A DNA stretch of 64,000 nt from Anaeramoeba flamelloides (lineage: Eukaryota; Metamonada; Anaeramoebidae): the NCBI GenBank assembly GCA_027625915.1, contig JANTQA010000051.1, positions 1,054,501 through 1,118,500 of the forward strand, given 5' to 3'. Position 1 is the stretch's first letter; every line of letters starts with the position of its first letter. The notes beneath the pieces are model-generated. The model was not told where the DNA came from and ran no database searches. It saw only the letters and a list, made by a program, of their open reading frames with translations. Positions 1 to 11,330 of this stretch are shown here, piece after piece. A program made the position numbers and the translations under genes.

Positions 1-1
1 T

Positions 2-88
2 ATTGAAAAGTTGGAAAATGAAAAAAAAAGATTAAAAAAAAATCAATTTGGAAATAATCAGACAAGTATAAAAATAGAAATAATTTAA
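2..88 (+). CDS. possible 3' end of a gene cut by the left window edge
   Basis: An open frame runs from the window edge to a TAA at 86-88 and gives about 28 residues, starting IEKLENEKKRLKK and ending in IKIEII. The Glu/Lys/Leu-rich start looks like the tail of a coiled coil, which suits a protein C-terminus. No start or upstream exon can be seen. A frame this short can be open by chance in A-rich DNA, so support is weak. No family is recognised. Confidence 0.3.
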   Translation: MEKLENEKKRLKKNQFGNNQTSIKIEII

Positions 89-1306
89 TTTTGATTTTGA
101 TTGAGTTAGATATAGAATTTAATAAATACCTTTATTGGTTTGATGTATGGAACAATGAAAATAAAGAAAAAAACAATTCGAACAAAATATCGAGATGAAT
201 TATGATTTTATTTTGATAATGAGACTTTAAAGAACCAAAGTTTGGCGTGTAAACAGTTATCAATAAAATGGATAGAAATTTTACCCAATTCGCTATGTTC
301 AACAGTTTTTATTGATTAGATATATTTTTTCTATTTACAATTTACAAAACGAGATTTTTCATTTCAAATAAAAGTGCGCATCAATTTTTAAAATATTTAA
401 TTTTATTTTTTATTGTTTTGTTTAAATGAGTTATGTAGATTCATATTAGTGTTTTTATAGGTTTAAAAGAGTTTCTTAGATTTTAGAAGGATAATACAAT
501 TCTTTTGATTCAATTATGAATAATTTTTGAAATTTTTTGTACACTTTTATATAAAAAAGAGTTTATATTTTTCTTTTTTTTAGATTGAATAAAAAAATAA
601 AACCTAAAAAAAAAAATTTTTTTTAGTTATATAACTTTTTTTTCTTCGCTGAATAGTATTATATTAACACCATAACTAGGATATCATTATATTTTGTTCT
701 TTAATGTACTAATTCATAATGTATGGCTGACTTGAATCTTAACAAATTGTCTCCAAAAGCCAATAAACATTAAAAAAGTCAATAAAAATTAAAAAAGATG
801 TCGAAAAAATATTTATAATCTGAATTTTAATATTTAGATTTTACTATAAGAGAACAAATGAAATCTTAATTTTTTGGGTTGGTAAAGATATTTTCTGAAA
901 TAATTGTTAAATTTGTGAAAAATATTTTGATCCGTGATAACATTATAATTTAGTGATATTCAAACCAAACTCCAGATAATCTTGATTTCTCACCAAAAAA
1001 ATTATTTTCTTCAATTTCCGGAATATTTAAAAAAAAAAAAAAAAAAAAATAGTCAAAACATTTCTTGATTTTATTAAATGAAATTTGAATTTATTTTTAA
1101 CAAATCATAATAATATAATAAGGAATATTTATTGTTTTGTTTTTGAATTATAAAAAGATTTTTTAATGTTAAGAAGTTAAACTTTTAAGATAATAAATAA
1201 AACGATTAATTCAGAAATAAATAGAATATAATATAACTTTGATTTATGATGAAATTTTATTATTATTTTTATTTTTATTTTTCTAATTAAATAATAAATA
1301 TTTTTT
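89..1306. other. intergenic, no gene seen
   Basis: A+T-rich DNA with many homopolymer A and T runs, including a run of about 20 A near 1029-1049. I see no ORF with protein-like composition, RNA gene or inverted repeat of note. Confidence 0.6.
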
Positions 1307-4126
1307 TTAATGTTTAAGTTTTAAAAATATTGATCTAACTCTTGTAACATCTTTTTCTCTACCTTCAACTTTTCCAAGATCAACAAAGCTTACAACTTTT
1401 TCCCAAGGTTTGCCTGTACTATAAAGTGTTTCTCGTTCATTGAGATATAGTTCTTCTTTATGTCTAATTTTGAAATATTTATAAGAATTAAATAGTATGA
1501 AGATAATATAAAAAGTTAGTGTTAATATTTATTATTATTTGTCTATTCTAAATTTTGTAAAAAGGTTATTTAATAGTATTGATCATAAAAATCTTTTAAA
1601 AGTGTAAAACAATTGTAAAAGGTATGTTGAATTTCTCGCAATGTTTTTTGTTTTATTATTTTATTTTAGAAATATGTATGCACACAGCAATAACAAGAAT
1701 GTAAATTGAGATCTTTAATTTGTTGCTTCAAATTGGTTATATTTAAATTAAAAAAAATTTAAAATTAAAAAAAAAATGATTATTTTAAAAAGAGACAATT
1801 ATTCCATTTTGAAATACAATGCTATTAGATTATGGGGTGTGTTGTTTATGAACATTTTTGTGAGAATATTGCTGATTTATAATTGTTCATCTTCTCGCGA
1901 AAATGGTCAATGCAAATAACCCAATATTTTTACTTTTGTTGCATTACTAAATTTTAACACACGATTAAAATTCTAAACTCTCTTAATAGTCAAAAGAAGC
2001 TTGTAAACAGGTTTTATAACAAATTTAGAAACCCAAAATAGAATTTCAACTAAATAAATATTAAAAAAGAGTTCGGAAGATATTGAAGCATTAAATTTGA
2101 AATTTTATGACCCAAAAAAAAAATGAGAAATGAGAGTATTTTTTTTTTATTTCAAACAAAGAAAATCATTTCATTTGACAAAATTTGCTCAAGATAACGT
2201 AATATTTGAAACAAAATCAATTAATATTTTTTAACTATTAATACTTATTCAAGATCTAACCTAAAGTGTCAGTTTAAATCTGAGCCCATGCATTGTACAC
2301 ATGAATTCATACGTCTAAATATAAAGAGAGGAGAGAGAGAGAGAGAGAGAGATAAATGAATAAAAAACATTGGCTATATTTGGGTAACGGGTGAAAGGTT
2401 GTTAAAGCCGGTTATTTACACATTAGTGATAATTTTTGAAGAATAATGATTTTATAATTTTTGAACTGTGTTTTTTCGAGCAGCTTCTATCAGAATATAA
2501 TAAAGCGAAAAACATAAAAACATACTGTTAAATTCTAATTTAAATAAAATTTAATTTTGTCCCAATTCAAAATCCAATAAGAAAGAGCCAAATTAAAGTG
2601 CTACAATTATAGTTTTAAGGATTATCTAAAATAAAGTCACCATCACTATGATTGGGGGATGGGTCAAAATATTGTGGATTATTTCCTTTATCTCTTGAGA
2701 TCCAGAAGAACTATATAAAATATTCAAATTTTTAGGAATTTGTAGTTTTACACACACTATTCCTTGGTATCCAGAAGAACTATATAATTTTAAATTTTTT
2801 AGAATTTTGAAATTTTATCTTGATCGAATTCAAAATTATAAATTGATAATTGTTTTCCACAGCCCAGTCATTCTTCTTCTAAGGCAAGTATGATCTAGTT
2901 TCCAATAAAAACCTTTGAAAAAATCAAGTCGTATCAATAATGGTTGGGTTGTGGAATTCACTACCAACTTACAATTAAGGTATCTGATTTGGTAAAATTT
3001 AAAAATTCCAAAAATTAGTAAAAATTTGAATATTTTATATAGTTCTTCTGGATCTCAAGAGATAAAGGACTTATTCAACAATATTTTGACACACACCCCA
3101 ATCATAATGGTGGCTTTATTTTAGATCGTCGGTAAATTAATTTGTGAAGGTAATCTGTTTTTTCTTCAAATTGTGAGAAATCACATATTTGGGAAATTGA
3201 AATAAAAATTATTCATTTTTGACAAGTATCAATTTCCATACAAAGTTACAGATTGACCAACTTCTAATCCCAGTATAACTAGAGCTTACATATAACACAA
3301 TATCCATAGATCAAGGAATTATGGCCTTAATTGAAAATATAAAAAAAAAAATTAATGTGAATTGTTCTATTGAAATTCTCTTTCTACTGAGTTGTTGTGT
3401 TGCAATTTTAAATCAAAAGAATTCGTTTTTTTTTAAAAATCACAAATAATAAGAATTGTGACGAACCTTTCAGCTTTATCATCATCGTGTTGAAAAAATT
3501 TTGCTCGTTAAAATGATTTTTAATTGTTTTCTTGGAAATGAAACTGAATTTTAAACAACACGTTTGTGATTGGTTATCCATTTATGAGGAAATAAAATCA
3601 AAAAAAGAAAAAAAAAAAGAAAAAAAAAAAGAAAAAAAAAAAAAAAAAAAAAAAAAAAACAAAAAAAAACAAACCTGTTTTCTTTCCAAATTTTTTTTGA
3701 TTGCTCATTTTTTTCTTCATACCACTTTTGAAGATCTAATTTGGCTTGTTCACGTAACTTATTAACCTCTTCTTGTGATTGGTTTTCTTGTTCTTGTATT
3801 TGTTTTTGTACTTTTTGTTGCCATTCCCTATGGAATTTTGGAAATCAAATCGATTTGTTGATTTTATCGTTTGAAATAAAAAAAAAAAAAGAAATCAAAA
3901 CAAAAGAAAAAATATTAAAAAAAAAAAAAAAAAAAAAATAAAAAGAAAAGAATTAGTGTTGGGTTTAATGTATGACTCGGTTTTTTGAATAGAACTCTAA
4001 TAAGCGATTTCTTACAATACTGGTTTTCCAATTGATTGTTCATTATCGTTGAAATTTTCTTCTTCTTCCTCATCTTCTTCTTCTTCTTCTTCTTCCTCCT
4101 CCTCCTCCTCTTCTTCTTCTTCTTCT

Positions 4127-4165
<39 letters not shown>

Positions 4166-4443
4166 TCTTGTTGTTGTTCTTCTTCTTCTTGTTGTTCTTC
4201 GTCTTCAAATTTTTCTAAGACAATCTCGTTTTCGTTTTGTTGAATTAATTCTGATCCTTCATTGTTACCAAACAAATTTTCTTCTTTTTTTTCTTCATTC
4301 AAATTTTCATTTGGTTGTTGAGAAAAAAATGAAGTACCCATGGATTGTGGTTGGGGTTGTGATTGGTTTGGTAGGTTGTCTTCTTTTTGTTCACCTGTTT
4401 GTAGTGTGGAATCTAAAAGATTAAAAAGTTGGTCGTTACTCAT
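1307..4443 (-). CDS. clathrin light chain, three exons
   Basis: Clathrin light chain binds the hub of the heavy-chain triskelion and regulates coat assembly on endocytic and Golgi vesicles. Exons on the minus strand: 4443-4016, 3827-3675 and 1463-1307. The donors read GTAAG and GTTTG, the acceptors TAG, and both junctions are phase 2, giving 245 residues, the usual size. Exon 1 is Gln/Asn-rich and then becomes about 60 residues that are nearly all Glu, an exaggerated form of the acidic N-terminal half of the family. Exon 2 (EWQQKVQKQI...KWYEEKNEQ) is the helical heavy-chain-binding segment with the conserved EW and WYEE positions. Exon 3 carries the conserved C-terminus: PWEKVVSFVDLGKVEG, then REKDVTRVRSIFLKLKH, matching the family pattern W-x-x-V...D-F-N...K-D-x-S-R-M-R-S-V-L. 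Intron 1 is 188 bp; intron 2 is 2211 bp and holds an inverted-repeat element and a GA tract. Identification is firm; exact splice sites are inferred. Confidence 0.92.
2325..2352. repeat. (GA)n microsatellite in clathrin light chain intron 2
   Basis: About 28 bp of nearly pure GA dinucleotide repeat within the large intron. No function is suggested by its position. Confidence 0.85.
2624..3126. mobile_element. foldback/MITE-like element, about 500 bp, inside clathrin light chain intron 2
   Basis: The two ends are reverse complements over about 118 bp: 2624-2741 begins ATCTAAAATAAAG and matches the complement of 3009-3126 with few mismatches. They share a long identical core through TCTCTTGAGATCCAG and AACTATATAAAATATTC. 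The centre of about 270 bp is unrelated A+T-rich DNA with no ORF. A short piece of the arm (ATCCAGAAGAACTATATA) is repeated once just inside the left arm, near 2769. A clear target-site duplication is not visible. The structure is that of a non-autonomous DNA transposon. Confidence 0.8.
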
Positions 4444-4661
4444 TTTTATTGAAAAGATTTAAAAGTAAAAGAAAATCAAAAAATGAAAAAAACAAAAAAA
4501 AAAAACTAATTGTGAAACTCAAACTTTGAGTTATTTTTCGTTAATCTTTTTCAGGGTTTCTGAACAAAGTTTCGAACTCAGTACTAAGTTTCAAACTCAA
4601 AACAAAAATTATTATTTACAAATTTCAAAGTTAATATTTCAATATTTGAATAAATATGGAA

Positions 4662-4935
4662 TTAGATAAACTCTTTTTGATCCTTTTGTGTGGTTTTTTG
4701 GGTGTAAACAACATAACCTTGAGAATCACCATACATTTCCAATCTCTTTATTTCGATAAAAATAGAATAACTTTTAATCCTTGTTCTACTGATATTAGAG
4801 TTCTATAGTGGATAAAAGTTCAACTCATTTCCATATTTTTCAATTAAGAATTTTTCATTTAAGGGACTAATCTCAATTAAATTTTTTTTTACCTAACTTT
4901 ACTGTATGTTCAATAGCCCGTGTTGACTTCAATAA
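4662..4935 (-). CDS. candidate 3' exons of an unrecognised minus-strand gene
   Basis: The minus strand from 4802 to 4662 is open for 46 codons to a TAA, preceded by a CTATAG acceptor. Its composition is unlike the surroundings (LEMYGDSQGYVVYTQ) and its GC is clearly higher. A 33-bp upstream exon is possible at 4935-4903 (LLKSTRAIEHT): TAG acceptor, GTAAAG donor, phase 0 on both sides, with a 100-bp intron. Further 5' exons were not found. The family is not recognised; the helical upstream part vaguely recalls a SNARE motif, but not enough to name it. The gene would be tail-to-head with the clathrin light chain, whose start lies 218 bp away. Confidence 0.35.
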
Positions 4936-6406
4936 CTATTTTTTTTTCAACTTTTACTATGGTTTTTTCAAAAAAGTGTTGTTAAGTGTAGTTTTCCAAC
5001 TTTTTTGGTATTTTTTAATTATTTTTATTTGTTATTGAAATGAAAAGTTATCAAGAGTGTCTTTATTTTTAACAAGGAAGTCTGTTTTGTAAATAATATT
5101 GTCCTTCTCGAAGTTATAAAAGAAATTTTTTTTACAAAGTTTCAATGAAATATTTTTTCTTCAAATTGAAAGAAAATTGAAAGATCTTGATAGAATCAAT
5201 GAAAATTGATCTTTTTAGTGGTTTAATTTACTCTCATTAAGAAAATTGTTGAAAAAGAATTGATTTTTAAATAATTGGATGATTGAACATGTTCTTGTCA
5301 TATTTTAACCAGATAAAATATTGGCTAATGAATAACTTTTGATTCAATATGAAATATTGCTTCACTGAGTATTCTTATCTCATCCAATATATCCAAAAAA
5401 CGAATAAAATAAATAAATAAAGCTAGTCAATTACAAGATATGATTTGAAGACGATTGACTTAAAGGAATAGAGAAAATTGAAATTAAATTTTTTTCTTTT
5501 CTTTTCTTGATCAAAAAACTTTGAAAAATTTATCTCTGAATTTTGCCGATGTCTTGAGACACTAGTAAAAATGTTTTTTAGAAACTCTTTTTATCCTTTT
5601 TATCGTTTTTTTTTGTATTAATCAAATTGAAAGATATGATTTTTGTGGATTTTTGTATTGGTTTGTTTAAATTTTTGATGTATTAGATCTCTTCTATGAG
5701 GAGATTGGTCTTGAAGATTGTAGAAAAACACTTGGATAATATGATCTATTGTAAATATTGGTTAATTTGAAAGTATAGTTATACCGAACTGTATTTTTAT
5801 ATTGAATACAAAATAAAAACCAAAAACCACAACTAAAGAAAAAAAGAAAATGTTTTTTAGAAAAAAAAAAAACAGTTATTTCAAAAAAAAAAAATACTAT
5901 TAATTTTCAAAAACACAAAAAACGATGACGGTACGGGTTATTTCACAAACTGTAATAGAGATTGTGAAAATTCATTTACAATTACTTAGATTTGAAAACC
6001 TGTTTATTGTCAATATTAGAGATATTTCTATATAATGAATCCTTATTTAGAAATTGGTTAAAAAAATAATAATATAGACTAGTCCCTAAAGTAATCTTAC
6101 ATCACCCAAATATAATCCCTAACAAAAGAAACAATTAATGAGAGCCAAAAAAATAAATAAAGATCCTAAATTTTTAATCTATTTCCCAAAAAATCAATTT
6201 GGAGATGGAAAATCCAAGTGAAAATTTTTATACCAATATTGAGCATAAATTTTTACTCAGATTTTTTACTACAATTTTAATTAAAAATGTTTGTTCTGAC
6301 TTGGTTAAAACTCATGTTTCAAATTAAAAGCCATCTAAATTTTAGTAAAGAAGACTTGTGCATTAAATGTCCAAATAAATGGAGTATAAAACATCAGTAT
6401 TTTTGA
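4936..6406. other. mostly featureless A+T-rich DNA
   Basis: No supported gene. Short exon-like islands occur: minus strand near 5535-5570, and near 5682-5745 where both strands are open. They could be upstream exons of the 4662-4935 candidate, but phases could not be made to agree. Confidence 0.4.
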
Positions 6407-6579
6407 TACTGGTATTTGAATTATAAATGTGATTAGATTATCACTATGTTTTCGTTTTTCTGATTTCTAAATTGGGTTCTCAAAAGATGTAGGATGGGTT
6501 AATTTAAAAACTCTATTTGAAAAAGGAAATTGAAAATTTCATGAAAATTTTTCCCCATATTAAAATTCAAATACAAGTA
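6407..6579. mobile_element. short palindromic MITE, 'TACTGGTAT' family, copy 1
   Basis: The left end reads TACTGGTATTTGAAT and the right end is its near reverse complement, ATTCAAATACAAGTA. Both ends are followed inward by related sequence: AAATGTGA on the left and, as complement, a TATGGGGAAAAATTTTC stretch on the right. Two similar copies lie at 9380-9546 and 42880-43047. No coding capacity. Confidence 0.6.
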
Positions 6580-8031
6580 TTTACTTATTTAAATTTCTAT
6601 TAACCATAATAAAAATTTAATAAAAATCAAGATCAATTATAAAATTTTTTAAAAGAGACTTAATTTTAGTTTTATTTAAAAAAAAATTTTATAAAATTTG
6701 AAAAAATATGAGATATATTAAACAAATTCGATTTATTATTAAAAATTTACTGAAAAAATAAAGAAATTAATCTTCAAGATTGATTTGTGGTTTACTAGGT
6801 TATTGAATTTTGAATTGATATTGAGCTTAGAAAAAGAAGAAGAAAAAACACCATTTTCATTGTGGAAGGTGGATTTTTGAAAATGCTTTTAGGTTTTTTA
6901 ACAACTTTAAAAATTAATAGAATTTTAGAAAATAAAGGAAGTATGGTAATTTTATTTTTTTTTTTTTTCTATGGACAGTATATTTTTATAATTATTTGTA
7001 AATATAAAATTTTCAATATATTTGATTTCATTTTTAATACACAAACTTTGAATCGTATTTAAGTTGCAATAAAAATTCCCGTTTGATGGACAAAATTTGG
7101 ATTCTAGTTAAACAATTTTCTTATAAAAAAATTACAAAAAAAGTTTCTTAATTTGAAATTTTTTATCGAGAAAATTTTATTGTAAGTTTGTATTCTGAAA
7201 GGTCAAACTTTCGAAATTTTGTTTGGTTCTTTGATTATTTTTAGGTTCATTGTACTTTTTGTAGGAAAAAAAATTATTCGATGTGATGTGTAATGATTCT
7301 ATTCATTTTCCTTTTTGTCGGATAATTTTGAAAAATAATTTAAAGATCTAAAGGTATGAATTTTTTTTTTGCCAATTATTATCAGAATGAAAATTTCAAT
7401 TGATAATTTTTTTTAACAAATGTTATAAAATATTCATCTATCATTTATTAGATAAAAAATTTTTTTTTACCTATTTGTTAATTATGTCTGGTAATTCAAT
7501 TCCAATTGAAAAAAAATCAAATTTTAAATAAAAATTTTAATAAAAATGAGTCAAATCAACTGAAAAAGAGTTCATTTTTTTTTTTTTTTCTCCTTTTGGT
7601 TTAATAGAATAATTTAAAATTTTGATAATATTTTACCTAAATAGTAGTCAACAATAAATCTTTTTTGTAGTATAAAACCCTTTCTTTATCTTCTTTTTTT
7701 AAAAAAACACCTAATAATTGTATAGGAATATATCCAAACTTTAATTTTTTTTGAAAGGTTAAATATTTCTTTTTTTGGCTAAATTTTAAATTGTGAATTA
7801 AATTTAAAAAAATTCTAAAAATTTTCACATTTGTATTTCGAAGTAAAATTAGTGTGGGTTATCTCCAATTTTTTTTTTTTTTTTAATATTTTCCCTTTTT
7901 TGAAATAAAAAATTTAAATATTTATGTATTGTTCTCAAATTGAAAGGTTGAGGAAGAATATAACATATATATCCAGAGAGTCAAAGTTGAGAGAAAATAT
8001 TGCTAATATTTAACATTAATTATTTCGTAAA

Positions 8032-8957
8032 ATGGAAAATATTGAAAAATGTGAGGAGATAACTTACTTATCAACCATAGAATGCAAGTATAAAGACACT
8101 TTACACAATTTATTCATTTTTTTAAAAAAATAAAAATTCAGTAAGAGACAAATATAGCTAATATTCTCTTTTTTTGGTGTAAAGGGTGTATATATAAACC
8201 AATAATTTTACATTTTGAATTTTTTCAAAATTTTGATCTGTTTTCTGGTTGATAACCTTATAAATTATCTGAAATTTTTTAATAATTTTTTTTTTCTTTA
8301 AGAATTTACTACTTTAAGAAATCAATATATGATTTAATTGTTGTTAATTATTTAGTATTTTGATTAATCTATTTGGAAGATTTCTTAAAATAGGGTCACA
8401 AGGGATGAGATTTGAAATAAAAGCCAAAAAAACTTTGTAAGTATTCTTTTAACAATAGTTCGAGAACTATAAGAAAATAATTTTATATTTACCTATGATT
8501 TAATTTTGATTTCTTCTATCATATATAGTGATGAGAAAAAAATAGACAATATCAGATCAAAAAAAATTTTATTTCACAGTAAAAGCCCAGATTTATTTTT
8601 CTGATTATTCCAATACAACATCCAACCAATCACCCAGTGGTGTATCTAATTCAAAATCAATTTCGAAGGTAAAAACCTTGAAATTACAAGTTAATTTTAA
8701 TATTCTAAATAGAAACCTTATATAAAAAATTGTCCATATTTTATCAATTTTTTTCTCATTTTATGATTTTTTTTTTATACAAAAATTATCTCTACTTTGA
8801 AAAAAATTTTTAAATTTGATCCTCTATTTGTTGAATTTCTTTTAAATCGTAGAACTTTAATGAACCATTTCCACATTCAGTTCTTTGTTACTATCAGTTT
8901 CTTGATCCTTTTGATACCAATTTCTTCTGTAAAAGGGTGAAAAGGCTATTATTTTGA
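8032..8957 (+). CDS. candidate small-exon gene, unrecognised
   Basis: Several exon-like islands with raised GC and protein-like composition line up on the plus strand. 8032-8087 starts with ATG (MENIEKCEEITYLSTIEC) and ends at a GTATAA donor. 8356-8436 (ILINLFGRFLKIG...MRFEIKAKKT) lies between TTTAG and GTAAGT; that junction is consistent (phase 2). 8546-8668 (SDQKKFYFTVKAQIYFSDY...) and 8853-8957 (NFNEPFPHSVLCYYQFLDPF, ending TGA) also join consistently in phase 0. The junction between the second and third islands does not agree in phase, so an exon is missing or the two pairs belong to different models. The pattern faintly recalls a RAD9- or PTEN-C2-like beta-rich fold, but I do not name it. 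Treat it as a gene candidate. Confidence 0.3.
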
Positions 8958-9379
8958 AAGATGGGTTCTATAAAAATGTGCACATTTTTTTTAATAAATG
9001 TGATATGTAAAACCCCTCGTAAAAAAAAAAAAAAAAAGAAACAACTCTTTTAATTTGAATAGATGATTTACCAAGTAAATGAAGAATATTTTGTGAAGAT
9101 TAGGATAATAAGTTTTTTTGTGTTAAAATCTTAAGTACTATCTAAATTCAGAATTGGTAATTATTGGTTACATGAATAACACCATTTTTTTGGCTTTAAT
9201 ATGTAAAAGTCAAGAGATCTCTATTAAATATAAAATTTCAGTTTTTTTGAAAATGTTAAATTTGGTAAAACTGTTTTTACCAACAAAATTTTAAATTTGC
9301 TGAGAATAGTCTTGAAAATCAAAATTCACATTTTTTCATATAACTCCTACTTTTTTTCCAAAGATTAAAGTATTTGAGA

Positions 9380-9546
9380 TACTGGTATCTGAATACTAAA
9401 TGGGAAAAATTTTTACTTTTTATGCAATTTCTTTTTCTAATAGAGCCACACATTATATTCTATTTCTTTGTTATCTCAATTTATTGAAGAAAAATGCTGA
9501 AAAAGGAAGTGAAAATTTTATCCCATTTAATATTTAAATACCAGTA
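9380..9546. mobile_element. short palindromic MITE, 'TACTGGTAT' family, copy 2
   Basis: The left end TACTGGTATCTGAATAC, followed by TAAATGGGAAAAATTTTT, is matched by the complement of the right end (TACTGGTATTTAAATA, then TTAAATGGGATAAAATTTT). The inverted repeat spans about 45 bp in a 167-bp element with an unrelated centre. This is the clearest of the three copies. Confidence 0.7.
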
Positions 9547-9949
9547 AGAATAATAATAAACTTGAATATAATGTAGGTTGAAGGTGAAGTAAGAGGTAAT
9601 AAAATACAGTTTTAAATTTACCTTGTTTTTTTCAGAAATTTTTTAATTTTTTTGTATAAATCATTTTTTTTATTTTTAAAAAACTTAAATAGCCAAAAGT
9701 TATAATATCATGACTCTCCTCAAAATACCATCAATTAGATTTGTTTTTTGTCTTGTAGAATTGTATTTCAATTTTTCTGAGCTGAAATTCCGATATACTA
9801 TTATTTTCCAATTAAAAAATGAAACTTTTTAGTTCACATCGCAAAATATTTTTCTAGTTTATAAGTTGAAGAAAATCCAAAGATCTTTACAACATCTTTT
9901 AGAAATGATATTATTAAACAAGAAATTAAACTTCCTTAGTTAACCTTAA

Positions 9950-11326
9950 GGGAGTAGCCACGGTAAAGAAAAATTTTTCACTTTTGTGCAATTCTGAAGA
10001 GGATCAGAAAATAACATTTTTTACTCTGGTTGTACCTCATTGGTTTTTATTATTTAAAGTACTTCATTCATTAGATTTTTGAAATTTTTTTTTAAAAGTC
10101 TCAAAGAAATTGCCACAATAGAATGTTGAGTTAAATTACTTAAAATAGTGTTTTGAATGTTGAATGACTTATCTTTTATTCTTCTCTCAACATTCTATTG
10201 TGGCATTTAATTTTTTCATTTTTTTATTTTTTCATCATTTTTGAGATTTTTTTAATCCTGACAAGATAAAGCAATTAGAAATATTTTTTTTATTAGTGGC
10301 ATTTAGGATTAATGGATTTTGTTTAAAAAGAACAACAATATTACAATTGAGAGAATATAAAAGGAAACATAAATGGGACTTAAATAGCTAGAAGAATTCC
10401 AAAATTAGAATAATTAAGTAGAATTATTACTTGTTAGGATTGTAAAACGTTGGGTTTAGTGGAATATGAGAAGTGAATATGATTATATGTTATCAAAGTT
10501 TAAACCACAAAATAGATACACTTTTTATTCAAAGAATCTGAAATTATCTTCTCCCAGAAAAAAAAACTAAACCCCATTCCAAAAATTTGGACACATCTAA
10601 AATCAAAAATAGTGAAACTAAAAACTCAATTTACTATATTCTCCCAAACCTAATATAAAAACCAGATTTAAGTAACATAGTATTAATGGTTTTTTAAGTA
10701 ATCATTTTCATCCAAATATAAGAAAACAATATAAAACAAAAAATCAAAACAAGTGTGTCCAAAAAAAATGAAACGAGCTGAAATGAAAGAGTTTGAACAA
10801 AAAATGTATTGGTAGATTTGTTAAAATTACACCAACAATGGTTGATCGATCAAAGGATAAGATACCATGTACCGGTTGTATGTGGATTTATCACTTGAAG
10901 AAACTCAACTGTAACCATCTAGTAACCATCTATAAAAAATTTTCAGATCTAACTAAACCGATTAAGTACCTGAAAAAAAGAAAATGAAAACAAAAACAAA
11001 AAAGACAAAAAATGAAATAGTTTGTTGAATTAAAATTAATTTCCAAATTGCTGTAAATCATGTTTTTGTTATTCTTCTAACTGTTTAAACTGTGTCCAAA
11101 TTAATCGAATTAAGTTTATTTTAATAATAAAATAATAATAATAATAAAACTATTTTATCAATATAATCTCTTTTTTTTTATTGTTAAACATTACTAAAAA
11201 AAAAAAATATCAAATAATTTTTTTAAAAAAATTTTTAGAGAATCTACGATCACACGCCACTAAAATAAAATGTTCTTATCTCATCTCTCTCAAATTTTTA
11301 TCATGTCTTATGGTGTAGCTACTCCC
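9950..11326. mobile_element. 1.4 kb inverted-repeat DNA element flanked by TTAA
   Basis: Ends are GGGAGTAGCCAC on the left and GTAGCTACTCCC on the right, each directly flanked by TTAA (9946-9949 and 11327-11330). A TTAA duplication next to short inverted repeats is the hallmark of piggyBac-type integration, although the GGG start is the reverse of the usual CCC. An internal perfect hairpin has 19-bp arms at 10112-10130 and 10186-10204. No transposase frame remains; the only longer frame (10793-10987) belongs to the element nested inside. Non-autonomous or decayed. Confidence 0.65.
10570..11116 (+). mobile_element. Tc1/mariner-type MITE, copy 1, nested in the TTAA element
   Basis: Both ends are TA-flanked and start AAC. 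The left inverted repeat contains ATTCCAAAAATTTGGACACA and the right one, as complement, TTAATTTGGACACAG. The 547-bp body is clearly homologous along its whole length to the reverse complement of 27222-27751: shared blocks include CAAACCTAATATAAAA, GTTGATCGATCAAA and a GACAAAAAATGAAATAGTTTG stretch. The TA target site and GGACAC-type termini point to Tc1/mariner. A 64-codon frame inside is not conserved in the other copy, so no protein is inferred. Confidence 0.8.
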
Positions 11327-11330
11327 TTAA

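Noticed and set aside
3532-3765. Plus-strand ORF with a poly-Lys stretch
   Set aside because: It lies opposite clathrin light chain exon 2 and the A-rich end of intron 2; the minus strand has the recognisable protein.
3915-4243. Lys-, Phe- and Ser-rich frames over the repeat tract
   Set aside because: They are the other frames of the poly-Glu coding repeat in clathrin light chain exon 1.
6862-7062. 66-codon plus frame
   Set aside because: Phe/Ile/Tyr-rich composition typical of chance frames in A+T-rich DNA, with no exon borders and no family.
10793-10987. Possible transposase fragment in the nested MITE
   Set aside because: The frame is not open in the homologous copy at 27222-27751 and contains no DDE/D-type motif.
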